This document shows positions 1 to 8,741 of a stretch of DNA of 64,000 nucleotides, piece by piece. The DNA is from Flavobacteriales bacterium. Lineage in GTDB: Bacteria > Bacteroidota > Bacteroidia > Flavobacteriales_D > Parvicellaceae. Numbering within the stretch: the first letter of the stretch is position 1; each line of letters starts with the position of its first letter. The translations under genes and the position numbers were made by a program. Location: positions 186,001 through 250,000 of the forward strand of contig JAOASC010000026.1 of assembly GCA_025210295.1 (NCBI GenBank), given 5' to 3'. Under the pieces are notes generated by a model, which made no database searches, had not been told where the DNA came from, and was given only the letters and a program-made list of their open reading frames with translations.

Positions 1-977
1 TAATAATCGTTGGAATTGACCTCATTTAACTTTATTTGGCTTAAATCTTTCGATGAAGCTATTGTTACAATAAGTTGGCTGTTTTCTATGGTTTGTGCAC
101 TGTTTTGTAAAATTTTACCATAAATATTATGACCAATTTTAGATTCGATTCCACAAAGCCAATGGAAATCAATATTAGAAGCAATTAATAGTTTCGCAAT
201 TGTTTTTCCTTTTTTTCCTGCTCCTAACAAATACAGTGGGGAATTATGTTTGAGGTCCAGGTCGATAAAAGCTTGAACTTTTAATGATAAAAAACGGTTG
301 TCTTTATAATGGTGATGCGTTCTTGAGGTTCGCGTTGTATAATCACGCCAATGATGGACTTGATTAGGGGTGCCTACAGGTTTAAGTTTTGCTTTATACA
401 TCCTAAAAGCTAGTTCATAGTCTTCAGGATAAATGTTCGCGTTGAAAGCTCCAATTTGGTCAAATGTTGTTCTTAATAACATCCAACTGGGAGAAGGAAT
501 GGGGCATTCTTTGTAAATCTCTGAAAAACTATTTTGCTGTTCTGCCAATTGGTTAATCCAGTTTTGATAATTCAAATAGCCATTCCCAATAGCTGTTCCA
601 TCAGCTTTAAAATAATAAACTTTTCCAATGGCTACAGTGTTGGGACCATGAGTATCTATGGTGTCTTTTAGCTGCTGTATTTTTTCATTAGTACAGATGT
701 CATCGGCATCCATTCTAGTAATGTATTGGCCTTGAGCTAATGCATAGCCAGTTTTTAATGCTTCAATTATGCCCTGTCCTGTATTGTTGATGTTTTTGAT
801 TCTATGGTCGTTTTGAAGAGAGGCTTGTACTAGGTTAAAACTTTCGTCTTCAGAATGATCATTGACGGCAATTAATTCCCAATTTAAATAAGTTTGATTG
901 ATTAAAGAATCAAGCGTTTCTTGCAAGAATTCTTCACAATTCTTATAGGGCATTATGATAGAAACTAAATCGGTCAT
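1..977 (-). CDS. GT2 glycosyltransferase with C-terminal nucleotide-binding-like domain (reaches left edge)
   Basis: Reading leftward from ATG at 977 there are 325 complete codons; the last two bases in the window read TA on this strand, so the gene either stops exactly at the edge or continues. The N-terminus (VSIIMPYKNCEEFLQETLDS) and a DADD metal/nucleotide-sugar motif (MDADDICT, near residue 92) are typical of GT-A family 2 transferases, which add sugars to surface polysaccharides or glycans at the cytoplasmic face. After about residue 235 the protein continues with LYLLGAGKKGKTIAKLL and a later HNIYGKI stretch. This resembles the small Rossmann-like N-terminal domain of PglD-type sugar acetyltransferases, so the protein looks like a fusion. 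It is divergent from the hexapeptide gene at 1075. The donor and acceptor sugars cannot be told. Confidence 0.8.
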   Translation of the reverse strand, partial: MTDLVSIIMPYKNCEEFLQETLDSLINQTYLNWELIAVNDHSEDESFNLVQASLQNDHRIKNINNTGQGIIEALKTGYALAQGQYITRMDADDICTNEKIQQLKDTIDTHGPNTVAIGKVYYFKADGTAIGNGYLNYQNWINQLAEQQNSFSEIYKECPIPSPSWMLLRTTFDQIGAFNANIYPEDYELAFRMYKAKLKPVGTPNQVHHWRDYTTRTSRTHHHYKDNRFLSLKVQAFIDLDLKHNSPLYLLGAGKKGKTIAKLLIASNIDFHWLCGIESKIGHNIYGKILQNSAQTIENSQLIVTIASSKDLSQIKLNEVNSNDY

Positions 978-1074
978 TGTATATTGTTAATTGCGAATAC
1001 GAAATTAATTATAAAATTGAATTGATGGCTTAGGTAATTTCTACTATCTTTAAAAACGAAGTTAATTGTAAATT

Positions 1075-1662
1075 ATGATATACGAATTTAATGGGTTTAA
1101 ACCCGTAATTCATGAAAGTGCATTCATTCATCCACAAGCCAATGTAACAGGGAATGTATTTATAGGAAAGGATGTATATATTGGACCTAATTGCGTGTTA
1201 AGAGGAGATTGGGGAAAAATTGTAATAGAAGACGGTTGTAATGTTCAGGAAAATTGCACGGTCCACATGTTTCCAGGTACCACTACAAGATTAAAGGCTG
1301 GTGCGCACATTGGACATGGAGCGATTATTCATGGGGGAACTATTGGGAAAAATTCATTGATTGGAATGAATGCTGTAGTCATGGATAATGTGGTCGTTGG
1401 TGATGAATCAATAGTAGGTGCACTTTGTTTTGTGCCTGCAAAAACCATCATTCCTAATCGTAAAATTGTAGTAGGAAATCCAGCAAAAGTTGTTAAGGAT
1501 GTCACTGATAAAATGTTGGAATGGAAGACTAAGGGTACAGCATTGTATCAACAATTACCCGAAGACTGTCGAAACACATTAAAAGAGTGTGAACCCTTAA
1601 GAGAGCCAGAACCTAATCGCCCTGATCAAGAAGTTTTATTTAAGATTTGGAAGGAGACTTGA
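1075..1662 (+). CDS. Hexapeptide-repeat (left-handed beta-helix) protein, PaaY / gamma-carbonic-anhydrase-like
   Basis: 195 residues. Isoleucine/valine-rich hexapeptide repeats fill residues 15-140 (for example GNVFIGKDVYIGPN), followed by a helical C-terminal tail, as in PaaY, CaiE and YrdA. Three histidines in the expected places (TVHMF, then HIGHGAIIH) could form the inter-subunit zinc site of gamma-class carbonic anhydrases. PaaY proteins are trimeric hydratases or thioesterases associated with phenylacetate-CoA degradation, but no paa genes are in this window, so the physiological substrate is uncertain. The ATG at 1075 begins immediately at the conserved MIYEFNGFKPVIHESAFIHP start of the family. 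An imperfect -7-like TATCTTTA lies about 30 bases upstream. Confidence 0.85.
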   Translation: MIYEFNGFKPVIHESAFIHPQANVTGNVFIGKDVYIGPNCVLRGDWGKIVIEDGCNVQENCTVHMFPGTTTRLKAGAHIGHGAIIHGGTIGKNSLIGMNAVVMDNVVVGDESIVGALCFVPAKTIIPNRKIVVGNPAKVVKDVTDKMLEWKTKGTALYQQLPEDCRNTLKECEPLREPEPNRPDQEVLFKIWKET

Positions 1663-1713
1663 TCCATTGTTTATGGTTTGAATTAAGTGTGAAAGACGCT
1701 TTGTTAGCGTAGG

Positions 1714-4700
1714 TTAACAAACAACCACTTCCTTTTCTTTCATGTATAATAAGTTAAGGGTAGGAGAATAACCAAGCTCTTTCAATAGTTGTCCATATTC
1801 TCGAAGCTGCTTTTGATGACTTTTACGTTGTTGTCCTGTTTTATAATCGATAACTATGGCCTTTTTTTGGGAGGTTAGAATAATTTTGTCAGGTCGATAA
1901 GATTGCCCTGTTTCAGCTACAATAGCGGTTTCGTTGAGTACTTCTGCGTTAGGAATATTATACCATTGTTGTACTTGGGGTAATGCAAAACAAGCTTTAA
2001 AATCTTCCAATACTTCTGCTCTTAATTCCGCTGGTAATACACCATTAATAATCGCTTTTTCTATTGCTGGGGAACAATCATCAGGAGAGAGGATATTGGC
2101 CCAAATATAATGTACAGCATTTCCATACTCCCTTTCATTAAGTTCAGATAACTCCAACTCCAAGGCATTTCGATCTAAGCTTAGACCTAAATGCTGTCTC
2201 CATGTTTTTACATGAGCGCCTTGGGAGGGGGAATTAGGTTTTTCTATCTTTTGATCCTCAATTTTGTTTCGTTCTCCTAAAATAAGGTGATTTTCTTCTG
2301 GATTATAAGCGCTGTGGTTGGTGACTAACTTGTTGATTTTATCAAAAACGTGATTGCTTGCTCTATTACCAATGCTAGAAATGATGTACATTCTTTTTTC
2401 AGGTCGTGTAAATGCAACATAAAAAAGGTTAAGGTTGTCTAAGACGATTTCAGCTTGTTCTTTTTCATAAACACTATCCAGTTGGTAATGGTTGAGGGTG
2501 TTTTTGTTTATGGGAGCAATGTATTTAGGTATTTGATAATCAACAATATGATCAGGATTAATCCAGGTGTAATTTTTAAATTGATTATTCTTATCAACCC
2601 AATCTGCAAAAGGGATGATAACTACGGGGTATTGTAGCCCTTTAGACTTATGAATAGTAGAGATTTGAATTGCATTATTATTACCACCACTATTGACTGC
2701 TATTTTATTTTTATGCTCCTCGTAATAATTGATGAAGTCTTGTAAAATAGAAGTGTTACGTTTTAGGTACCCTTGAATTGTATTTAAGAGTTGATCAATA
2801 TAAGGGTCAAAGCGATTGAGTTGAAACGTTTCGAGTAGATAAATCACTTTATCATACAAATTGAGCTGGTTAAAATAGGAACGGTTATAGTGTGGGTAAC
2901 CATTTTTTATAAAACCATCAAAGTCAATTGCTTGAGAGTAACTTTCGTTTTTTTCTGAAGGAACCCTCCATTGTTCGTGTATGACGGAAAGATGCTGCTC
3001 TTGTTTTAGGAATTGTAAGCATTTTAAAATAGCTTGTTCATTAGCAGTATTAACTGTTGTGGTCAAAAATGAAAGGATAAATTGAACTTCTTCCGAGCTA
3101 GCTAATACCACACTGTCAGAAGAGACAACAGGGATGTTTAATTCTGTGAGGTGATCAGCAATGAGTTTCCCATCTTTATTGGTTTTAACCAATATAGCAA
3201 TGTCATTATAAGTAAAACCATCTTCCAAACACTCTTGGATGTATTGTAGAGTTAATGCAATCTTTTCAGGTTGTATTTCTTCTTTTCCTCCGTGTAAAAT
3301 TTGATAAGAGACCAGACCGGTTTCTTTTTTGATAACATCTTGAGCTATACCCTCATAAATTGATTTTATGGCTTCAGACTCGGATAAGTCAGCCATGTTT
3401 TTAAATAACCAGTTATTAAAATGTACAATTGTTTGATAAGAACGGTAATTGTTTTTTAGTTGATCAATCGCTCCAGAAGATTCAAATGTTCGGTTGATAT
3501 GGGCTAAATCCCTAAAAGCTCCCGCTATTCTAGGTAAATGAATAAACTGATTAACATCCCCTCCTCTCCAGCGGTATATTGCTTGTTTAGCATCTCCTAC
3601 AATTAAGTTTTTATTCCCGTTAGCAAGAGAGTCGTAAACCAATGGAATCAGGTTGTTCCATTGAAGCTTTGAGGTGTCTTGAAATTCATCGATTAAAAAA
3701 TAACGGTACCTATTTCCGATTTTTTCATAGATAAAAGGAGCAGGTTCGTTTAAAATAACCGTGCTAATAATTTCATTAAAATCATTAAGGAAAACAATGT
3801 TGCTTTCTTCTTTGATTGTTTTTAAAACTTTGTGTAGTGAATTGAGTAACGAAAAGCCAATGAAGTTTTTATTGAATAAACTTTGGGTCTTGTACTCATT
3901 AAAGAGTTTTACGATTTGAGTAGTGTTTTGAACTAATTCGCTATGAATCGAATCTATTGCATTTTTAATATGTGGTTTTGCTGATTTAGAATACCAAACA
4001 TCGTCAGATAGATTTTTTAATGCAGCTGGAGTAATAACTAAGTCAATATTTAAGTTATTTGCAAATGATGTATAATATTTTCCAAACCCACTTCTTTTAC
4101 CTCCTGCTAAATCAAAGATGCTTATTCCTTGTTGTTCTATAAGGTTTATAGTCGCTAAACACAAACTTTTTATTTCCTTACTAAGAGATTTAATTTTGTT
4201 TTTGATTTCATCTTGAATAGAAATAAAATGTGATAGTTGAAATTCACTAAGCTCTTCCAAAGCCGTCTTTCCATCATCTTTCATTAAGATTTGTGAAAGA
4301 TCTTTTAATTCTTTTTCTACATTTCCTTTTTCACTGTTCTCTATCAGTTGTTCTGAGAATTGAATCAAGTATTGAGTTAGGTCTTTATCATTTCCTACTT
4401 CTTCTAGTAATAGTTCAATACTTCGGCTGATGAATAAGTTTACATCAGATTCCAGTTCAAAATTCATAGCTAGCCCTAATTCTCTTGTGAATGAACGGAT
4501 GATTCGGTGGATGAATTTATCAATTGTTAATACATTAAATTCTCCATAATGGTGTATTATATGCTGAAAAATTGTATGACTTCTTTGAGCAAGTTTTTCT
4601 GGAGATAGCGGAACTATTTTTAAATAATCATCTAGTAAATCTGTTGATTCTCCAGTAGAAAGTTTTTTTAAGGTTTCTAATACCCTTTCTTTCATTTCAT

Positions 4701-4857
4701 TAGCAGCCTTGTTGGTAAAAGTAATTGCTAAAATTCTTTTGAACAACAAAGGGTCTTTGCTATTTAAAAGAATAGAAATGTATTCTTTTACAAGAGTATA
4801 GGTTTTTCCAGAACCTGCTGATGAACGGAATATTTTTAAGGGTTTATTTTGACTCAT
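1714..4857 (-). CDS. UvrD/RecB (AddA)-like helicase with C-terminal PD-(D/E)XK nuclease
   Basis: 1047 residues. A superfamily-1 helicase: Walker A SSAGSGKT (residues 12-19), motif II DEFQD (390-394), IYRWRGGD, then STIHKSKGLQYPVV and LFYVAFTRPEKR for motifs V and VI. The last 100 residues hold a RecB-type nuclease: PD with Asp at about 990, then VIDYK (Asp1004, Lys1006) and QLREYGQLL, which fits the QxxxY helix. Together this is the architecture of AddA/RecB, the motor-nuclease that resects double-strand breaks for RecA loading. In many Bacteroidota a second AddB-like nuclease gene sits beside it; here the neighbours are the hexapeptide gene (convergent) and lolA, so the partner must be elsewhere or absent. 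Confidence 0.9.
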   Translation of the reverse strand: MSQNKPLKIFRSSAGSGKTYTLVKEYISILLNSKDPLLFKRILAITFTNKAANEMKERVLETLKKLSTGESTDLLDDYLKIVPLSPEKLAQRSHTIFQHIIHHYGEFNVLTIDKFIHRIIRSFTRELGLAMNFELESDVNLFISRSIELLLEEVGNDKDLTQYLIQFSEQLIENSEKGNVEKELKDLSQILMKDDGKTALEELSEFQLSHFISIQDEIKNKIKSLSKEIKSLCLATINLIEQQGISIFDLAGGKRSGFGKYYTSFANNLNIDLVITPAALKNLSDDVWYSKSAKPHIKNAIDSIHSELVQNTTQIVKLFNEYKTQSLFNKNFIGFSLLNSLHKVLKTIKEESNIVFLNDFNEIISTVILNEPAPFIYEKIGNRYRYFLIDEFQDTSKLQWNNLIPLVYDSLANGNKNLIVGDAKQAIYRWRGGDVNQFIHLPRIAGAFRDLAHINRTFESSGAIDQLKNNYRSYQTIVHFNNWLFKNMADLSESEAIKSIYEGIAQDVIKKETGLVSYQILHGGKEEIQPEKIALTLQYIQECLEDGFTYNDIAILVKTNKDGKLIADHLTELNIPVVSSDSVVLASSEEVQFILSFLTTTVNTANEQAILKCLQFLKQEQHLSVIHEQWRVPSEKNESYSQAIDFDGFIKNGYPHYNRSYFNQLNLYDKVIYLLETFQLNRFDPYIDQLLNTIQGYLKRNTSILQDFINYYEEHKNKIAVNSGGNNNAIQISTIHKSKGLQYPVVIIPFADWVDKNNQFKNYTWINPDHIVDYQIPKYIAPINKNTLNHYQLDSVYEKEQAEIVLDNLNLFYVAFTRPEKRMYIISSIGNRASNHVFDKINKLVTNHSAYNPEENHLILGERNKIEDQKIEKPNSPSQGAHVKTWRQHLGLSLDRNALELELSELNEREYGNAVHYIWANILSPDDCSPAIEKAIINGVLPAELRAEVLEDFKACFALPQVQQWYNIPNAEVLNETAIVAETGQSYRPDKIILTSQKKAIVIDYKTGQQRKSHQKQLREYGQLLKELGYSPTLNLLYMKEKEVVVC

Positions 4858-4875
4858 AACTGAGCAACAAGATAC

Positions 4876-4908
4876 AAAAAAAGCACTTCAATTGAAGTGC
4901 TTTTTTCT
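4876..4908 (-). terminator. Intrinsic terminator of lolA (symmetrical hairpin)
   Basis: A perfect palindrome GCACTTCAATTGAAGTGC (4883-4900) is flanked by runs of A on the left and T on the right, so it can work in either direction. It lies just downstream of the minus-strand lolA stop at 4928 and just upstream of the helicase start at 4857, separating the two transcripts. Confidence 0.85.
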
Positions 4909-4927
4909 TTATTAATATGGTTGTTTA

Positions 4928-5566
4928 TTATCTATTGTCAATTTCATCAACTCCAGGGTGTTTAGCTTTATTCCATGTGAATTTAGCATCACTTAAGCTC
5001 GTGTTAGGAGTAAGTTTGTGAATTGAAAATTGTACAGTCATAGCATCTTTAGTTTTTATAGTAATCTTTTTGATACTATTTTTTGCTTCATTAATTTTTA
5101 AGATAACAGTATGGTATTTACTTTCTTTTGGGTTAGTTGGGTATAATCTAATTTCTGTAATCCCATCTTTAGTTCCAAAATGTTTGTATTTAAAGTTCTT
5201 TTCCCAAATCGTCATGATTTCAGAAGGGTTAATTCCTCCATCTAAATCTTCAATAGCATCTATGTAGCATTCATTATCTTCTTTAGCATGGGTCCAAACT
5301 GATTCCCCATCACTATATACATCTCTGTCTTCTGTCGTATAAAAGAACTTAGTGCCTTTTGTAAAAGCTTTTCCCGATTGAGATTCGTTAAGGTCAGCAC
5401 TTTTGATAGAAAGTTTAAAGTCTATAGTCATTGTACTATAACCTTTTAGTTTTTTGCCTAATTTTTCTAAAATAACTTTGGCTTCTTTATCTTTTTCCGG
5501 GTTGTCTTGTGCAACTGAACTAAAGCCTATAAGTAAACTTAATATTAATATACCGAACTGTTTCAT
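4928..5566 (-). CDS. lolA: LolA-like outer-membrane lipoprotein carrier protein
   Basis: 212 residues with an N-terminal signal peptide (MKQFGILILSLLIGFSSVAQ, cleavage near residue 20). The mature part, rich in beta strands and short charged helices, contains the LolA hallmarks KLKGYSTMTIDFKL (half-barrel strand), GKAFTKGTKFFYTTEDRDVYSDG and a SVWTHAKEDNE segment. LolA ferries lipoproteins across the periplasm from the LolCDE transporter to the outer membrane. It lies downstream of ftsK on the same strand, an order commonly seen in Flavobacteriia, but here 453 bases separate the two genes. A strong hairpin terminator follows the stop. The assignment rests on motif recognition and synteny. Confidence 0.85.
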   Translation of the reverse strand: MKQFGILILSLLIGFSSVAQDNPEKDKEAKVILEKLGKKLKGYSTMTIDFKLSIKSADLNESQSGKAFTKGTKFFYTTEDRDVYSDGESVWTHAKEDNECYIDAIEDLDGGINPSEIMTIWEKNFKYKHFGTKDGITEIRLYPTNPKESKYHTVILKINEAKNSIKKITIKTKDAMTVQFSIHKLTPNTSLSDAKFTWNKAKHPGVDEIDNR

Positions 5567-6019
5567 AACTTCTTTTTTAGTATTTTGGAGTTCTCTATAG
5601 AAAGAACTGTGCCAAAGTTAATTATTAAAATCTAGTGCAGAATCAAAAACTTGTTAAAATTTGATTTAGCAGATAGTGGTTGTTATACCAATTGAATTTT
5701 GTAATGTGTAAATAGAAATAGAACTATTTTTTTGCTAATTGATGAATGAAATTCTTGCATAGCTTTCGCTGCGGAATGTTCTGATGAAGAATAATTGATA
5801 TTGTTATTGCAGTAGGGATAGGAGTGGCATCCTTTTTAGTCAGTTTGAGTATTTTTATTTGATAAAATAAAAATGTATCGAGAATGGACTAAAAAGATAT
5901 AGCGTATAGCCCGACTTTTTGTTCAAAAAGGACTGCCCAAATATATACCGTTTGTAAGTTGAGTTTACTGTAAAAGAATAATTTAGTTTTATTACGGTAA
6001 ATTCATGTTGTAAATGGTA
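5567..6019. other. 453-bp gene-free spacer between ftsK and lolA
   Basis: No ORF with coding character is seen on either strand. The central part (about 5806-5915) holds a structured element described separately. The right part (5941-6019) is AT-rich, and the left part should carry the lolA promoter, for which no clear TAnnTTTG box was found. Confidence 0.6.
5806..5915. repeat. Structured intergenic element (candidate recurrent Flavobacteriia element or small RNA)
   Basis: Reading the plus strand, a block ending GGATAGGAGTGGCATCC is followed by CTTTTTAGTC (5832-5841). This pairs with GACTAAAAAG (5887-5896). Inside is a second stem, ATTTTTATTT (5851-5860) with AAATAAAAAT (5865-5874). The block ATATAGCGTATAGCCCGAC follows at 5897-5915. 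A short hairpin CTTTTT/AAAAAG (5915-5930) comes next. From memory, very similar blocks (GATAG-AGTGGCATCC, stem-loop, GATATAGCGGATAGCCCGAC) recur between genes in many Flavobacteriia. I saw only one copy here. Function unknown; it could be a repeat, a 3'-UTR structure or a small RNA. Confidence 0.5.
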
Positions 6020-8602
6020 TTAAACTCCCAAAACTCCTTTTTCTCTCAGATTCTTTAAGAAATCATCTAAAGCCATCACATCAGGAATATTAACCTCTCT
6101 TGCTTTACTCCCTCTGTGTGGTCCTATTAAGCCAGTTGCTTCCATTTGATCAATAATTCTACCCGCACGGTTGTATCCAATTTTTAACTTACGTTGTATC
6201 AATGAAGCAGATCCCTGTTGTTGATTGACAATAATGTATGCTGCGTCTTCAAATAAACCGTCTAATTGATCGTCTATTTCTTTTGCGCTTCCCTCTGCAC
6301 TTTCATCAATATATTCAGGTAGTTTATAGGCTTCTGGATAGGCGCGTTGAGAACCAATCATATCGGTAATTTTTTCTACTTCAGGTGTGTCAACAAATCC
6401 ACATTGTAAACGAATTAAATCGTTCCCTGTAGAGAATAACATGTCCCCTCGTCCAATTAATTGATCGGCACCTCCAGCATCTAGAATTGTTCTAGAGTCA
6501 ATTTTAGACGTAACTCTAAATGCAGCACGAGCAGGGAAGTTGGCTTTTATAATACCTGTAATAACGTTAACCGAAGGTCTTTGTGTTGCCACAATTAAAT
6601 GAATTCCAATTGCACGGGCTAGCTGTGCTAAACGCGCAATAGGAGTTTCAACTTCTTTACCTGCGGTCATAATTAAATCAGCAAACTCATCAATAACCAA
6701 AACAATATATGGTAAATAGCGGTGTCCTTTTTCTGGGTTTAGTTTACGGTTGACAAATTTCTCATTGTATTCAACAATATTACGTACATAAGCATCTTTA
6801 AGTAGTTCGTAACGTTGATCCATTTCAACACATAAACTGTTTAATGTCGTTACTACTTTTTGAGTGTCAGTAATAATAGCATCCTCTTCATCTGGAAGTT
6901 TTGCTAAGAAATGACGTTCAATTTTATTGAATAATGTTAACTCTACTTTTTTAGGATCAACCAATACAAATTTAACTTGAGATGGATGTTTTTTGTAAAG
7001 GATAGAAACCAATATTGCATTCAAACCAACCGACTTTCCTTGTCCTGTAGCTCCAGCCATCAATAAGTGAGGCATTTTAGCTAAATCGGCAACAAATGTT
7101 TCATTAGAAATGGTTTTTCCCAGTGCTACAGGTAACTGCATTTCTGAATTTTGGAATTTATCAGAAGCGATTAGAGCTCGCATTGCCACTGTTTTAGGTT
7201 TTGAGTTTGGAACCTCGATACCAACAGTACCTTTTCCTGGCATTGGAGCAATGATACGAATACCTAATGCCGCTAAACTTAAGGCTACATCATCTTCTAA
7301 GTTTTTAATTTTAGAAATACGAACACCTGGAGCAGGGACAATCTCATATAGTGTAACTGTAGGACCAATTGTGGCCTTAATTTTAGAGATCTCAATCTTA
7401 TAGTGCATTAGAGTTGTAATAATCTTGTTCTTATTTTCCTCTAATTCTTCTTTGTTTAAACTAGGACTACCATCACCATAGTCAACTAATAGGTCAATGT
7501 TGGGCAGTTGGTACTGAGAAAGTTCCAATTTAGGATCAAATAATCCAAATTCTTCAACCATATTATTCAGTTCTTTTTTGGAAAGCTCTGTTGTATCGTC
7601 CTCAGCAATCACTATTTCCATTTCATCCTTACTGTTGTCTTCTACTTTCTCTTCTTTTGGAACAACAACTTCAAACTCGTCATTTGTAGGGGGTGTTGTT
7701 TCAGTTGGTTTGATAATAGTAGGTTCTTCCTTAATTGTTGGCTCAAGTGGCGTTTCTTCTACCTCTATTTCCAGTGGTGTAGTTATGACTTCTTTAACTT
7801 TGTTTTTGGTCTTCGGTTCCTTTACATTAAAATCAATAGTCTCAGAAACGGTATCTGTTGTGATTTCTTCTTCTTTAATAGTATTTATGGCTTCTTTTTC
7901 TTCTTCAGGAATAAATTCAGCATCTTTTGCGTTTATGGAATTTACAAATTTACCTAACCATTCATAACTAGGATTGAATAAAACAATCACAGCTAAATAT
8001 CCGGTAAAAGCAACAAATAGTCCTGCGCCTATAGTTCCTGCTATATTGGCTACAGTTGATACTATTTGGTGCCCAAATAATCCTCCCATAAAATCTAGAG
8101 GGGAACCAAATAGAAATGCCATTAGAATAGATACCCAAACCATGGCAACAAAACTGATTTTTAATGTCTTTTTTAATGGTAGCAATGTGATTTTGAAAAG
8201 AATTTTAATCCCTAATAAAAAAGAAAGGAAAGGAAAAACATAAGAACTAACCCCAAACCATACTTTTAAAAACTTATGTGCAGTAAATGCTCCTAATTTT
8301 CCTAGCCAGTTTTTTACAACAACTTCATCTCCACTAAAAACAAAACCAAATGTTTTTCCATCAATAATGCTATAATCACTTTTCCAAGTGAATAAATAAG
8401 AGGTAAAACAGATAAATAAATAAAGGGAAGAAAGAATTAAAACTAACCCTACAGATTTTTGAGTTCTATCATCATTTATAAATGACTTCACTTTTCCAAC
8501 AATTTTAGATTCCTTTTTTTCCGTCTTTTTACTAGAAGACTTTTTAGTCGTCTTTTTTTTATTGGTAGCTGTTTTGTCTTTATATTGATTTGTTTTGGCC
8601 AT
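6020..8602 (-). CDS. ftsK: DNA translocase FtsK/SpoIIIE
   Basis: 860 residues. A lysine-rich N-terminus (residues 1-45) precedes four to five membrane segments (about 50-220), then an acidic, Pro/Thr/Glu-rich linker (about 235-350). The RecA-like motor follows, with Walker A GATGQGKS (Lys at about 523) and Walker B LVIDEFADL. The C-terminal winged-helix gamma domain (about 785-840, SLIQRKLKIGYNRAGRIIDQ) reads KOPS-type polar sequences. FtsK is anchored at the division septum and pumps chromosome ends clear before septum closure and dimer resolution. The length is normal for Bacteroidota. It is followed on the same strand, after a long spacer, by lolA. Confidence 0.97.
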   Translation of the reverse strand: MAKTNQYKDKTATNKKKTTKKSSSKKTEKKESKIVGKVKSFINDDRTQKSVGLVLILSSLYLFICFTSYLFTWKSDYSIIDGKTFGFVFSGDEVVVKNWLGKLGAFTAHKFLKVWFGVSSYVFPFLSFLLGIKILFKITLLPLKKTLKISFVAMVWVSILMAFLFGSPLDFMGGLFGHQIVSTVANIAGTIGAGLFVAFTGYLAVIVLFNPSYEWLGKFVNSINAKDAEFIPEEEKEAINTIKEEEITTDTVSETIDFNVKEPKTKNKVKEVITTPLEIEVEETPLEPTIKEEPTIIKPTETTPPTNDEFEVVVPKEEKVEDNSKDEMEIVIAEDDTTELSKKELNNMVEEFGLFDPKLELSQYQLPNIDLLVDYGDGSPSLNKEELEENKNKIITTLMHYKIEISKIKATIGPTVTLYEIVPAPGVRISKIKNLEDDVALSLAALGIRIIAPMPGKGTVGIEVPNSKPKTVAMRALIASDKFQNSEMQLPVALGKTISNETFVADLAKMPHLLMAGATGQGKSVGLNAILVSILYKKHPSQVKFVLVDPKKVELTLFNKIERHFLAKLPDEEDAIITDTQKVVTTLNSLCVEMDQRYELLKDAYVRNIVEYNEKFVNRKLNPEKGHRYLPYIVLVIDEFADLIMTAGKEVETPIARLAQLARAIGIHLIVATQRPSVNVITGIIKANFPARAAFRVTSKIDSRTILDAGGADQLIGRGDMLFSTGNDLIRLQCGFVDTPEVEKITDMIGSQRAYPEAYKLPEYIDESAEGSAKEIDDQLDGLFEDAAYIIVNQQQGSASLIQRKLKIGYNRAGRIIDQMEATGLIGPHRGSKAREVNIPDVMALDDFLKNLREKGVLGV

Positions 8603-8741
8603 TCTTATTGCGTTTACACTAAACTTTTTTGTAAAGAATAAAAGTAGTTTTTTTTATTCATGGCTGATGAGTTGTTGCAGGTAGTTTATACACGGGACAG
8701 TGTTAGTTGATGTAAGCCATTTAAATTCTTACCTTAGCAGA

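Noticed and set aside
7578..7967. 129-residue serine-rich plus-strand ORF
   Set aside because: Mirror of the acidic Pro/Thr/Glu linker of ftsK on the other strand; no independent coding signs.
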